A stretch of 64,000 nucleotides of DNA from Actinacidiphila yeochonensis CN732. Its GTDB lineage: Bacteria; Actinomycetota; Actinomycetes; Streptomycetales; Streptomycetaceae. The notes below the pieces were generated by a model that saw only the letters and a list, made by a program, of their open reading frames with translations, had not been told where the DNA came from and made no database searches. The stretch's first letter is position 1, and each line of letters begins with the position of its first letter. Below, in pieces: positions 34,244-42,856 of the stretch. The DNA lies in NCBI RefSeq assembly GCF_000745345.1, contig NZ_JQNR01000005.1, positions 372,001-436,000 of the forward strand, written 5' to 3'. The translations under genes were made by a program, and so were the position numbers.

Positions 34244-34962
34244 GTAGTTTTGCTGAGGAGGCGAGGACCACGGAGACCGAGGAGCGCGGCGCCGTCGAGG
34301 ACGCCGGCCGCGTCGGCCCGGAGGCCGCCGCCCGCCCGTTTCCGGACCAGGTGGTCGCGGAGAGCGCGGCCGTGGGCGACCAGATGGCGCGGCTGGTCCG
34401 CCTGGTCGGCGTCTGGAAGCAGCGGGTGCGCGACGAGGGCTACGGCGACCGCGTCCTGCTGGGCCGGCTCGCCGAGGCCGGGCCGCGCCGGGCCACCGAC
34501 CTGGCCGCCGACACACTGCTGGACCTGTCGACGGTGAGCCGCCAGATCCGCTCGCTGGTCGAGCGGGGCCTGGTCGAGCGGCGCCCGGACCCCGAGGACG
34601 GGCGCGGCAGCCTGCTGTCGCCGACCGTCGCCGGGCTCGCCGCCGTCGAGCGCTACCGCGCCCAGCGCGACCAGCAGCTCGCCGAGGCGCTGGCCCGCTG
34701 GCCCGCCGGCGACCGGCGCGACTTCGCCCGGCTGCTCGAACGGTTCAACGACGACTTCGCCGAGCACCATGTGCGCCCCGCCTGCGCCCACCCGCACGGC
34801 CACGGCCACAGCCACGGCCCCGGCGGCCCCCTCGCGGGCCGCCCCACAGACCACTCCGGCTCGGAGGACGGCCACCACGGCCACACCCCCGAACCCGCCG
34901 GACACCCGCTTCCGCACCACCGTCGGGCCCGTAGCACGGGTCAGATCCAGGAGAACCCCTAA
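34231..34962 (+). CDS. MarR regulator with His-rich C-terminus
   Basis: About 230-243 aa. The winged HTH is RATDLAADTLLDLSTVSRQI and RSLVERGLVERRPDPEDGRG (about 90-130). The C-terminal 60 residues are His/Gly-rich (CAHPHGHGHSHGPGG, then EDGHHGHTPE), absent from ordinary MarR proteins and suggestive of metal binding. Start choice is a puzzle: TTG 34231 lies within an operator-like palindrome, while an ideal GAGGAGG (34255-34261) is followed 8 nt later by ACG 34270 in frame, not a normal start. The stop abuts the GTG of the DHA2 gene, so the two are co-translated. Confidence 0.85.
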   Translation: MPGASSFAEEARTTETEERGAVEDAGRVGPEAAARPFPDQVVAESAAVGDQMARLVRLVGVWKQRVRDEGYGDRVLLGRLAEAGPRRATDLAADTLLDLSTVSRQIRSLVERGLVERRPDPEDGRGSLLSPTVAGLAAVERYRAQRDQQLAEALARWPAGDRRDFARLLERFNDDFAEHHVRPACAHPHGHGHSHGPGGPLAGRPTDHSGSEDGHHGHTPEPAGHPLPHHRRARSTGQIQENP

Positions 34963-36675
34963 GTGAGCAGCAGCAGCCGGACCACACCAGCGTCCGGACC
35001 CGACTCGGGACCCGGTCGCGGAAAGGCACCCGCCTCCTCGACCGCGTCGGCCGCGGAGATCCCCGGCGGCCTGTCCCACCGCCAGATCCTGACCATCCTC
35101 AGCGGCCTGATGCTGGGCATGTTCCTCGCGTCGCTGGACCAGACGATCGTCAGCACGGCGATCCGGACCATAGCCGACGACCTGCACGGCCTGAACCAGC
35201 AGGCGTGGACCACCACGGCCTACCTGATCACCTCGACCATCGCGACCCCGCTGTACGGCAAGCTCTCCGACATCTACGGGCGCAAGCCGTTCTTCCTCAC
35301 CGCGATCAGCGTGTTCATCGTCGGCTCGGTGATGTGCACCTTCTCGACGTCGATGATCGAGCTGGCCGTGTTCCGCGCCTTCCAGGGCATCGGCGCCGGC
35401 GGTCTGATGTCGCTGGCGCTGGCGATCATCGGCGACATCGTGCCGCCGCGTGAACGCGCCCGGTACCAGGGCTACATCCTCGCCGTCTTCGCCACCTCCA
35501 GCGTGGCCGGTCCGCTGGTCGGCGGCTTCCTCGCCGGTACGACCAGCATCCTGGGCATCTCCGGCTGGCGCTGGGTGTTCCTGGTGAACGTGCCGATCGG
35601 CATCGTCGCGCTCTTCGTCGTCGCGAAGGTCCTCAACGTCCCGCACACCCGGCGTGACCACCGCATCGACTGGTGGGGCGCGCTGACCATCGTGCTCGGT
35701 GTGGTGCCGCTGCTGCTCGTCGCCGAGCAGGGCGAGTCCTGGGGCTGGCTGTCGGGCGGCGCCATCGCCTGCTACCTGATCGGCGTCCTCGGCATCATCT
35801 CCTGGATCTTCGTCGAGAACCGGATGGGCGACGAGGCCCTGATCCCGATGCGGCTCTTCCGCAACAAGGTCTTCAGCCGCACCAGCCTGCTCAGCCTGAT
35901 CGTCGGCATGGTGATGTTCGGCGGCCTGCTGATGATCCCGCAGTACCTGCAGATCGTGAAGGGCGCGAGCCCGACCAAGTCGGGTCTGCTGATGCTGCCG
36001 CTGATGCTCGGCATGATGGCCGCCTCGATCACGGCCGGCCAGTTCACCTCGCGCACCGGCCGCTACAAGATCTTCCCGGTGATCGGCACCGCGCTGATGT
36101 GCGTGACGATGCTGCTCTTCCACTTCGAGGTGCAGTGGAACACGCCGCTGCCCCCGACCATGGCGTACATGGCGCTGATGGGCATCGGGCTCGGCCTGAC
36201 CATGCAGACGCTGGTGCTGTCGGTGCAGAACGCGGTGCCGCCGCAGGACATGGGTACGGCGACGGCGTCGGCGACCTTCTTCCGGCAGCTCGGCGGTACG
36301 GCGGGTACCGCGATCTTCCTGTCGATCCTCTTCAGCAGCGTCGGCAGCAAGATCACCTCGGCGATCGGCCGGGCGCACTCGCACCCGGACTTCCAGGCCG
36401 CGGTCAAGGCGAACCCGAACGCGATCTCGCCCTCGACGGTCAAGAACGTGGTCACCGACTCGTCGTTCCTGAACAAGCTCGACCCGGCACTGGCCGCGCC
36501 CTTCAAGCAGGGCTTCGCCGACTCGATGCACCTGGTCTTCATCATCGTCGCGGGCGTCGCGCTGGTCGCGTTCCTGCTGACGCTGTGGATCAAGGAGGTG
36601 CCGCTGCGCCGCCTGTCGGGCGCCCAGGCCCGGGCGCAGGCCGAGGCGGAGCTCGCCGCGGCGACCGAGCTGTAG
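34963..36675 (+). CDS. MFS drug exporter, DHA2 (EmrB/QacA) type
   Basis: 570-aa, 14-segment DHA2 transporter. Helix 1 has LGMFLASLDQTIVSTAIRTI (D1 motif) and the loop GKLSDIYGRKPFFL is motif A; motif C-like TSSVAGPLVGGFLAG is in helix 5. The N-terminal 40 residues are Ser/Pro-rich. The start GTG 34963 directly follows the marR TAA, with CAGGAGA upstream. Local regulation by the MarR protein is expected. A strong hairpin at 36696 ends the operon. Confidence 0.95.
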   Translation: MSSSSRTTPASGPDSGPGRGKAPASSTASAAEIPGGLSHRQILTILSGLMLGMFLASLDQTIVSTAIRTIADDLHGLNQQAWTTTAYLITSTIATPLYGKLSDIYGRKPFFLTAISVFIVGSVMCTFSTSMIELAVFRAFQGIGAGGLMSLALAIIGDIVPPRERARYQGYILAVFATSSVAGPLVGGFLAGTTSILGISGWRWVFLVNVPIGIVALFVVAKVLNVPHTRRDHRIDWWGALTIVLGVVPLLLVAEQGESWGWLSGGAIACYLIGVLGIISWIFVENRMGDEALIPMRLFRNKVFSRTSLLSLIVGMVMFGGLLMIPQYLQIVKGASPTKSGLLMLPLMLGMMAASITAGQFTSRTGRYKIFPVIGTALMCVTMLLFHFEVQWNTPLPPTMAYMALMGIGLGLTMQTLVLSVQNAVPPQDMGTATASATFFRQLGGTAGTAIFLSILFSSVGSKITSAIGRAHSHPDFQAAVKANPNAISPSTVKNVVTDSSFLNKLDPALAAPFKQGFADSMHLVFIIVAGVALVAFLLTLWIKEVPLRRLSGAQARAQAEAELAAATEL

Positions 36676-36695
36676 CCGGAACCGACGCTGTCGCG

Positions 36696-36735
36696 GCGGG
36701 GTGCCAGGGACTCACTCAAGTCCCCGGCACCCCGC
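36696..36735. terminator. Terminator after the marR-DHA2 operon
   Basis: GCGGGGTGCCAGGGACT (36696-36712) pairs with AGTCCCCGGCACCCCGC (36719-36735): 17-bp stem with one A-C mismatch and a 6-nt loop. It begins 21 bp after the DHA2 stop. The rest of the spacer to 37141 holds no supported gene, only the promoter of the next one. Confidence 0.9.
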
Positions 36736-37141
36736 TTCGGCGTTTCCGGGGGCGGGGGCGGGACCGGGGGGCGTGGCCTTGGCCGCCGGAAAAGGACTGT
36801 ACGCGGGGGCACTCGATGATCCATGATGCGTGCTCCCGTCCGCGCGCACCCGACCGGTGCCGCCGGCCGTCCGGCCTGTCCGGCCGACTCACCCGCGGCG
36901 TTCGCCGCCACCCCGCCCCTCCCGTCCGGGACGGGTGCGCCGTCGCGGCCCGAACCGCCGGGCGCGGCACCGTGGAACCGCGGCACCGTCCCAGGCCGCC
37001 TCGGCGGGACACCGCGGAAGCGATCGACGACCACCGACGAGCCCCGACAAGCCCCGACAAGCAGGGCCGTGGCCCGGTGTCGTGCGCCAGCGTGCCGACG
37101 CTGCCGTACGCCCGGGTCGAGAGCCCGAGGAGACCACTGAC

Positions 37142-38104
37142 GTGACCCCCGACCACCGCACCACCCCGAGCACCGCCACCGCCACCGCCAGCAGCAGCGG
37201 TAAGGACGGCACCGTCCACGCCTCAGCCGCCGGGACGTGGCGGCTCGGCGACCTCACCGTCAACCGGGTCGGCCTGGGCGCGATGCGCCTCACCGGCAGC
37301 GCGCCCTTCTCGCAGGGCGAGCCCAGCGACCGCGCGACGGCGGTGCGGGTGCTGCGCCGGGCCGTCGAGCTGGGTGTCGACCACATCGACACCGCCGCCT
37401 TCTACTTCTCGCGGCTGCGCTCGGCCAACGAGCTGATCGCCGCCGCGCTCGCCCCCTACCCCGACGACCTGGTGCTGGTCACGAAGGTCGGCCCCGGCCG
37501 GGACCCGTCCGGCCAGTGGTACGCGGCGCGGCCGGACCAACTGCGCGGCCAGGTGGAGGAGAACCTGCGCCAGCTCGGCCGGGACCACCTCGACGTGGTG
37601 AACCTGCGCCGGCACTGGGCCGGTTCGATCGCGGAGCACTTCGGCGCGCTGGCCGAGCTGCGCGAGGCGGGCCTCGTACGGCACCTCGGCATCTCCAACG
37701 TGACGGTGGAGCACCTGGCCGAGGCGCGGGCCATCGCGCCGGTGGTGTGCGTGCAGAACCCGTTCGACGTGCACTCGGGCACGGACGACGAGGTGCTGCG
37801 CCGCTGCGGCGAGCTGGGCGTCGCGTTCGTGCCGTTCTACTCGATCGCCGGGTCGCGCAAGACGCCCGGCGTGGAGCCGGTCCACGCCGGGCAGGACGCG
37901 CAGGACGAGCGGGTGCGGAAGGTGGCCGGGGCGCACGGGGTGTCGGCCGCGCAGGTGCGGCTGGCCTGGACGCTGCACCAGGGTCCCCACGTGCTGGCCA
38001 TCCCCGGCACCGGCAACCCGGCCCACGTGGAGGCGAACGTGGCGGCGGGCGCGCTGCGGCTCACCGAGGAGGACCTGGAGCTGCTGGCGGCGGTCTCCGG
38101 CTGA
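37142..38104 (+). CDS. Aldo/keto reductase
   Basis: 320-aa NADPH-dependent oxidoreductase with a TIM barrel. Motifs: VDHIDTAAFYFSRLRSANEL (catalytic Asp and Tyr region), LVTKVG (catalytic Lys), LDVVNLRRHW, GLVRHLGISNV, VCVQNPFD and the late IPGTGNPAHVEAN that binds the cofactor phosphate. The Tyr is in AAFYFS, slightly displaced from the usual D-x-A-x-x-Y pattern. Start GTG 37142 with GAGGAGA upstream; longer versions of the frame are not supported. The first 35 residues are Thr/Ala/Ser-rich. Substrate unknown. Confidence 0.93.
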   Translation: MTPDHRTTPSTATATASSSGKDGTVHASAAGTWRLGDLTVNRVGLGAMRLTGSAPFSQGEPSDRATAVRVLRRAVELGVDHIDTAAFYFSRLRSANELIAAALAPYPDDLVLVTKVGPGRDPSGQWYAARPDQLRGQVEENLRQLGRDHLDVVNLRRHWAGSIAEHFGALAELREAGLVRHLGISNVTVEHLAEARAIAPVVCVQNPFDVHSGTDDEVLRRCGELGVAFVPFYSIAGSRKTPGVEPVHAGQDAQDERVRKVAGAHGVSAAQVRLAWTLHQGPHVLAIPGTGNPAHVEANVAAGALRLTEEDLELLAAVSG

Positions 38105-38115
38105 GCGCGCGGGCC

Positions 38116-38146
38116 GGGCGGGGCCTGGGACAGCTCGGCCCCGCCC
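38116..38146. terminator. Convergent terminator
   Basis: GGGCGGGGCC (38116-38125) pairs exactly with GGCCCCGCCC (38137-38146) over an 11-nt loop, between the convergent aldo/keto reductase and MBL hydrolase genes. Confidence 0.8.
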
Positions 38147-38172
38147 GGGCGGCCCCGGCCGGGCGGGCCGCG

Positions 38173-38967
38173 CTACGTGGCGACGAACCGGCGCGGGCCG
38201 TCGGTGGTGACGACCCGGCCGAACCGCATGCCCGGGAAGTGGGCGGCGACGACGAGGTCCTCGCTGTCGGCCACCTCGTCGGCGACACCGTTGCGCACCG
38301 CCGAGGCGGCGGCCGGGTCGACGTCCCAGATCACCTGCCAGTCCCGCTCGCCGAGTTGGACGACCGAGTGCACCACGTCCCCGAGGAGCAGGGCACGCCG
38401 CCCGCCGGAGGAGACGACGTAGATCGTCGATCCCGGGGTGTGGCCGGGGGCGTGGCGGGCGTCGAGCCCCGGTGCGACGGTGAAGTCGGCGTCGAAGAGC
38501 TCCAGTCGCGGTTCGAGCGGGCTGAGCTTGCCGACGGCCCCGGGATCGGCGGCCGGGCCGGTGACGAAGTGCTCCCAGTCGGCCTGGTGGGCCCGATAGG
38601 TGGCTTGGGGGAAGACGATCTCGCCCTGGTGCGCGGCCCAGCCGACGTGGTCGAAGTGCAGGTGCGTGAAGACCACGTCCGTGACGTCGCCGGGCTCGAT
38701 CCCGTAGCGGGAGAGCGAGTCGAGCAGGCCGCCCCCGGTGTACTTCCCGTCGTCGAAGGCACCGACACCCGCGTCCACCAGGACCGTCCGGTCGCCCGTA
38801 CGGACGCAGAAGCCGCCCAGCGGAAGCCGCAGCGTCCCGTCCGCGCCGAGGTGTCCGCCGTGGCAGGCCCACGGATCGTCCACGCCGGGGCGCGACAGGA
38901 TCTCCGCCGCGACCTCCACGCCGACCCCGTCCACGACGGGAAGCACCTCGATCTCCCCGACCCTCAT
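38173..38967 (-). CDS. MBL fold metallo-hydrolase
   Basis: 264-aa metallo-beta-lactamase-fold hydrolase. The zinc motif is THLHFDHVGW (His102 to His107), followed by the His in DARHAPGHTPGS and Asp in LLLGDVVHS, then AAHFPG near the C-terminus. The opening IEVLPVVDGVG and the LVDAGVGAF segment are like quorum-quenching lactonase or AttM-type members, but the substrate cannot be assigned. No signal peptide. Start ATG 38967 has GGAGGAG upstream; it is divergent from the VOC gene at 39204. Confidence 0.92.
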   Translation of the reverse strand: MRVGEIEVLPVVDGVGVEVAAEILSRPGVDDPWACHGGHLGADGTLRLPLGGFCVRTGDRTVLVDAGVGAFDDGKYTGGGLLDSLSRYGIEPGDVTDVVFTHLHFDHVGWAAHQGEIVFPQATYRAHQADWEHFVTGPAADPGAVGKLSPLEPRLELFDADFTVAPGLDARHAPGHTPGSTIYVVSSGGRRALLLGDVVHSVVQLGERDWQVIWDVDPAAASAVRNGVADEVADSEDLVVAAHFPGMRFGRVVTTDGPRRFVAT

Positions 38968-39203
38968 CCGCGAACTCCTCCGCTGCTCTCCGCCGTTCGG
39001 CCCGTGCGGCCCAACCTCCGCTGGCCGAACGGTATTCCCACGCCCGCCGCCAACCCTCCGACTGCCCGCGGCCAGGACACGGCGGCGGGTTGAGGCGGCA
39101 CGTCGGACCCGTGGCGGCCGACGCGAACCCGCCGGGCAGGGGAGGCTTGAGGAGCACACGAGCGGGTCATCGGACCCGCCGGCCCCGTCGTCAGGGAGTG
39201 CCC

Positions 39204-39617
39204 ATGACCGCGTACCCCCAGCTGCTCCACACCGTGCTGGACACCACCCACCCAAGGGAACTCGCCGAGTTCTACCGGCAGTTGCTCGGGCTGGCCTACC
39301 GGCCGGGTGACGAGCCGCCGGCGGAGGGGGCGTCCGAAGCGCCGGACTGGCTGGTGCTGCGGCACCCCGACGGGGGCAACGTCCTCGCCTTCCAGCTGGT
39401 CGACCGCCTGCCCCCGACGACCTGGCCCGAGCACGACCTCCCGATGCGGCTGCACCTCGACTTCACCGTCCCCGACACGGCCGAGCTGGACCGGCAGCGG
39501 CAGCGGGCCGAGGCGCTGGGCGCGCGGCTCCTCCTGGACCGGTACGACGACCCCGAGGAGCCGCTCTACGTCTTCGCGGACCTCTCCGGCCACCCCTTCT
39601 GCGTCTTCGTCCGCTGA
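39204..39617 (+). CDS. VOC family (glyoxalase-like) protein
   Basis: 137-aa vicinal oxygen chelate protein with two beta-alpha-beta-beta-beta modules: HTVLDTTHPRELAEFYRQLLG at the N-terminus, WLVLRHPDGGNVLAFQLVD, then MRLHLDFTVPD and YVFADLSGHPFCVFVR at the end. This order matches small glyoxalase/bleomycin-resistance-like proteins common in Streptomyces; the reaction is unknown. Start ATG 39204 with CAGGGAG upstream. Its stop lies in a 9-bp repeat tract. Confidence 0.92.
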   Translation: MTAYPQLLHTVLDTTHPRELAEFYRQLLGLAYRPGDEPPAEGASEAPDWLVLRHPDGGNVLAFQLVDRLPPTTWPEHDLPMRLHLDFTVPDTAELDRQRQRAEALGARLLLDRYDDPEEPLYVFADLSGHPFCVFVR

Positions 39618-39672
39618 GCCGCCGAGCCGCCGAGCCGCCGAGCCGCTGAGCCGCTGAGCCGCTGAGCCGCCG
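39613..39672. repeat. 9-bp tandem repeat after the VOC gene
   Basis: Six to seven copies of GCCGCCGAG / GCTGAGCCG run from 39613 to 39672, shifting from CCG-CCG to CCG-CTG partway. The first copy contains the VOC stop codon. Confidence 0.9.
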
Positions 39673-39731
39673 CGCGTAGCGCCGTCCCGCCGTCGTCCGG
39701 TCGTACCGGGGGGTGGCGCCTCGGCCTTCCG

Positions 39732-41030
39732 TCAGCCGGACGGGACGGGGTGCCGGGGCAGCGGCAGCAGTTCGGCCGTCATGAAGGCGGTGACGGCCGC
39801 GAGCACGATGACCGGGATCGACCCGGAGTGCCCGAGCAGCAGGACGACGAGGACGGTGCCGCTGATCGGCAGCCGCAGCGCGGCGACCACGGCCGCTCCC
39901 ATCCCCGCGGCCATCGCCGGGACCAGTCCGAACCCGGGCAGCGGGGCCATGAGGACGCCCGCCGCCCCGCCGAGGAAGACCGCGGGGAAGATCGGGCCGC
40001 CGCGCAGGCTGCCCAGGCAGAGCGTGTAGCCGATGCCCTTGAACGCGAGGACCGCGAAGAGCGCCCCCACGCTCCAGGCGTGCGGGTCGCCGGCCAGCTC
40101 GCCGAGCGCGGACTGCCCGGAGAGGACGACGTCGGCGGGGGTGCGGCCGGTGGCCGCGGTGTAGAGGGCGGCGCACCCGGCGGTGGCCAGCGCGCACACC
40201 ACGGCGACCGGGAGCGGCCGGGCCGCCGCCCGCACGGCCACCCAGACGCCGCCGGCCGTGATCCGGTGCACCACCACGCCGATCACCACCCCGGCGAGGA
40301 TCGACCAGACGACGTCGCCGGTGTCCAGTACGGGCGGGGCGGGCAGGCCGATGCTCAGGCTGCCGGTCTTGAGGCCGGTCCAGCGGCCGAAGCCGGTGAA
40401 GACGACCGAGCCGATGCCGCAGCACAGCAGCGCGGGCAGCATCACGGCGAACAGCTGCGGGCCGCCCACTCCGGCGACCTCCATCAGCAGCACGGCGGCG
40501 ACCAGCGGGTTGCCGAAGATGACGGCGATGGCGGCGCCGGAGCCGGCGGCGGTCAGCAGCGTGTCGCCCTGCTGGCTCGCCGGGGCCCGCGCCAGGTCGC
40601 GGAAGAGCAGCGCGAGGCCGCCGCCGAGCGCGATCAGCGGCGCCTCCGGGCCCAGGACGACGCCGAGCGGCAGGCCGGCGACCGCCGCGAGGACGATGCC
40701 GGGCAGCGCGCGGACCGTCGTCCCGCCCGGGTGCAGCCCACCCGCGGGGACGTGCCCGCCACGGCCCGGCAGCCACTTCACGACGCTTCCGACGGCCACC
40801 CCGGCCACCGCGAGCGGCGGGAACGGCCACCACCACGGCGGCCGCGACCAGCCCAGGTGGTGCGGCCAGCTCTCCCAGAGCAGGTGCTGCACCTCGTGCA
40901 GCCCCGCCAGGAACCAGAAGGCGACCAGCGAGACGGGGACGCCGATGAGCGCGCAGAACACCAGCGCCTTGCGGTACTCCGGCTTGCGCAGCATCTCCCG
41001 CAGCGGGTCGGCGCCCGCCGCGGCCTTCAC
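39732..41030 (-). CDS. ClC-type chloride channel/antiporter
   Basis: 432-aa polytopic protein. The selectivity motif GPEAPL (GxEAP; external-gate Glu) occurs in the first half, AAGSGAAIAVIFGNPL supplies the next filter helix, and GSLRGGPIFPAVFLGGAAG matches the conserved GxFxP region of helix N. Several hydrophobic segments follow. Start GTG 41030 is the first in frame. The family exchanges chloride for protons or conducts it; which applies here is not decidable. It stands alone; the gene on its left is convergent. Confidence 0.92.
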   Translation of the reverse strand: MKAAAGADPLREMLRKPEYRKALVFCALIGVPVSLVAFWFLAGLHEVQHLLWESWPHHLGWSRPPWWWPFPPLAVAGVAVGSVVKWLPGRGGHVPAGGLHPGGTTVRALPGIVLAAVAGLPLGVVLGPEAPLIALGGGLALLFRDLARAPASQQGDTLLTAAGSGAAIAVIFGNPLVAAVLLMEVAGVGGPQLFAVMLPALLCCGIGSVVFTGFGRWTGLKTGSLSIGLPAPPVLDTGDVVWSILAGVVIGVVVHRITAGGVWVAVRAAARPLPVAVVCALATAGCAALYTAATGRTPADVVLSGQSALGELAGDPHAWSVGALFAVLAFKGIGYTLCLGSLRGGPIFPAVFLGGAAGVLMAPLPGFGLVPAMAAGMGAAVVAALRLPISGTVLVVLLLGHSGSIPVIVLAAVTAFMTAELLPLPRHPVPSG

Positions 41031-41252
41031 CTCAGCGATTGCCTCGCCCCCTCACCCGCCCCCGCACACCGAACCGGACGAACCGAACATATCGCCCCAC
41101 CCCGACCCCGAGGGGCCGACGCGCCCCACGCCCGGCGCGCGGCACGAGGGGCACCGGGCGGATCCGGGCGGCACCCGGCACGGGACGGCGCCCGGCCGGC
41201 ACCGCCAGGACCCGGCCGCCGCCGCGCGGGATCGCTTGCGCCACCATTCCCC

Positions 41253-41281
41253 TTGACGCTGCCAATTCCGACATTTAGGCT
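41253..41281 (+). promoter_or_regulatory. Sigma70 (HrdB)-like promoter
   Basis: -35 TTGACG (41253-41258) and -10 TAGGCT (41276-41281) are separated by exactly 17 bp, ending 39 bp before the start of the unknown gene at 41321. This is one of the clearest promoters in the window, in an AT-richer island. Confidence 0.75.
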
Positions 41282-41320
41282 GTTCGCGCCGAACCGCTGT
41301 TTCGACGCATCGACAACGGG

Positions 41321-42124
41321 GTGATCCACGCAGCCATGAACGTGCAGACCTGGCCACTCGTCGGGTGGCGCGACATCGTGCACGCCTTCAGGCCCGACCA
41401 TTCGGCCCGCGAGGCTCACCTGAAGACGCTGCGCCGCAACCACGTCGTCTCCGACGGCATCCGGTTCACCCGCCGAGCCAACCATCGCCTGGCGGGGGCG
41501 GGACACCTCTACAGCCACCTCAACGTCAGCGCGGCGGTGCTCCACCGCCAGGACCGGACGGAGGACGCCCGGGCGTACCGGGAGCGCGCCACCGCCCTGG
41601 AAGGGGAGTTGGCGCGGGTGTTGAGGGCGTACCACCTCGGCGCCGACGAGGTGGAGCCACTGACGGAACTGGCCTCGCGCGAGGCCCGTGGAGCCATGGC
41701 CCGCCTCAGCGACCTCACCGAGGAGGCCCTTGCCGGACTGCCGCCCGTCGCCGATCAGGACGTCACGCGCGGACTCCTGCACAGCGCGGACGGCAGGAGG
41801 GTCCGCTTCGTCGATGCCGAGGGCACCGTGGAGCGCTACCTCCCGTACGGCCTGTTGGAGTCCTCCGGCTTGTCGGTCGGCGACCACGCGGTCCTCATCA
41901 GCGAGTTCACGGGCGCCTCCCTCGTCATCCGCCTCGAACCCGGTCTCCTCGTGCAGTCGCAGCCCGGCCTGGGGACCGATGCCCAGACGGACCCGGAGGC
42001 GGATGACGCGGCCGGAGCCGAGTCCGCCGAGGGCGGCGAGCGGGTCAGAGCCCCTCTGGGCGACGACGCATACCGGGCAGCCCTGTTTGATCATCTGGAC
42101 ACGGAAGATGCGGACGGACCATAG
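41321..42124 (+). CDS. Hypothetical protein, first gene of a two-gene unit
   Basis: 267 aa, not recognised. It is mostly helical and charged. The segments PLVGWRDIVHAFRPDHSARE and HLYSHLNVSAAVLHRQDRTEDARAYRERATALEGELARVLRAY look like a helix-turn and coiled-coil part; the later DGRRVRFVDAEGTVERYLPYGLLESSGLSVGDHAVL has the look of a small beta-barrel (OB/SH3-like) module (about 155-205). The C-terminus is acidic. Start is GTG 41321; ATG 41336 is equally possible. It ends 9 bp before the acetyltransferase-like gene and shares its promoter. Confidence 0.75.
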   Translation: MIHAAMNVQTWPLVGWRDIVHAFRPDHSAREAHLKTLRRNHVVSDGIRFTRRANHRLAGAGHLYSHLNVSAAVLHRQDRTEDARAYRERATALEGELARVLRAYHLGADEVEPLTELASREARGAMARLSDLTEEALAGLPPVADQDVTRGLLHSADGRRVRFVDAEGTVERYLPYGLLESSGLSVGDHAVLISEFTGASLVIRLEPGLLVQSQPGLGTDAQTDPEADDAAGAESAEGGERVRAPLGDDAYRAALFDHLDTEDADGP

Positions 42125-42133
42125 AATCTTCCG

Positions 42134-42730
42134 ATGGACGGCGTTTACTGGTCGTTTGGCACGAAATCAGACCGCGTCGAGCTGCGATCCTTCGACTGCT
42201 GTCCCGGCGACGCGGGACCACCCGTCAGGCGGCCCGACGGCAGCCGGGTGTGCCCGGAGCCGTGGTCACACGAGGTGCAGACGTACTTCCGGCAGCACGC
42301 GATCAGCGACACCAACAGGTTCAGCGCGTCGAACGACCAGCGCCTCCTGCTCTTACGGGACGGCCGGACCATCGTGGGCGCCCTGGTCCACGGCACCCAA
42401 CCCCCTCTTCCCGGAGGGGCCTTCGAGCGACGCGTCGAGTACTACGCGCTGCGGACCGCCGTCCAGGGCAGGCGGCTGTCCAACGGGGAGTACGCGTCCC
42501 ACGCGCTTCTGCGGGCGGGCGTACAGGACATGATGACGCGACATGACCCGGGCGAGCGGATCTACGTGACGGCCCTCGTTCGCCCGGAGAACCACGCCTC
42601 CCGGCGATGCCTGGAGCGGTACGGGTGGTCCGAGAGCAAGCCGCTCGACCTCCCGGACCTCCTCGTGTACGCCGCTCCCCTCGCCCGCGCCCGCACCGCA
42701 TTGGGTATCCCGACGGCCGCCACCCCGTAG
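42134..42730 (+). CDS. GNAT-like acetyltransferase, hypothetical
   Basis: 198 aa. The C-terminal half ends with a GNAT-style close: ALVRPENHASRRCLERYGW (N-x-x-S-x-R-x-x-E-x-x-G-W), which resembles the acetyl-CoA/alpha-4 region. The N-terminal SFDCCPGDAGPPVRRPDG with a Cys pair is unusual. A TTA leucine codon at 42353-42355 makes translation dependent on the bldA tRNA in Streptomyces. It follows the unknown 41321 gene by 9 bp. Substrate unknown; the classification rests on the C-terminus. Confidence 0.7.
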   Translation: MDGVYWSFGTKSDRVELRSFDCCPGDAGPPVRRPDGSRVCPEPWSHEVQTYFRQHAISDTNRFSASNDQRLLLLRDGRTIVGALVHGTQPPLPGGAFERRVEYYALRTAVQGRRLSNGEYASHALLRAGVQDMMTRHDPGERIYVTALVRPENHASRRCLERYGWSESKPLDLPDLLVYAAPLARARTALGIPTAATP

Positions 42731-42856
42731 CGGGACCGGGTCTCCGGTCGGGCCGCCCTGCGGCCCTTCCCGTGACCGCCGCGCCCCCGTGCGAACGGCC
42801 TGGCCGCTCTTACGGGGGCGCGACGCCGCGATGGCCGGGTTCGTGCGCCGGAGCGG

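Noticed and set aside
36830..37141. N-terminal extension of the aldo/keto reductase frame
   Set aside because: 104 Arg/Pro-rich codons without family similarity; GTG 37142 has a ribosome binding site.
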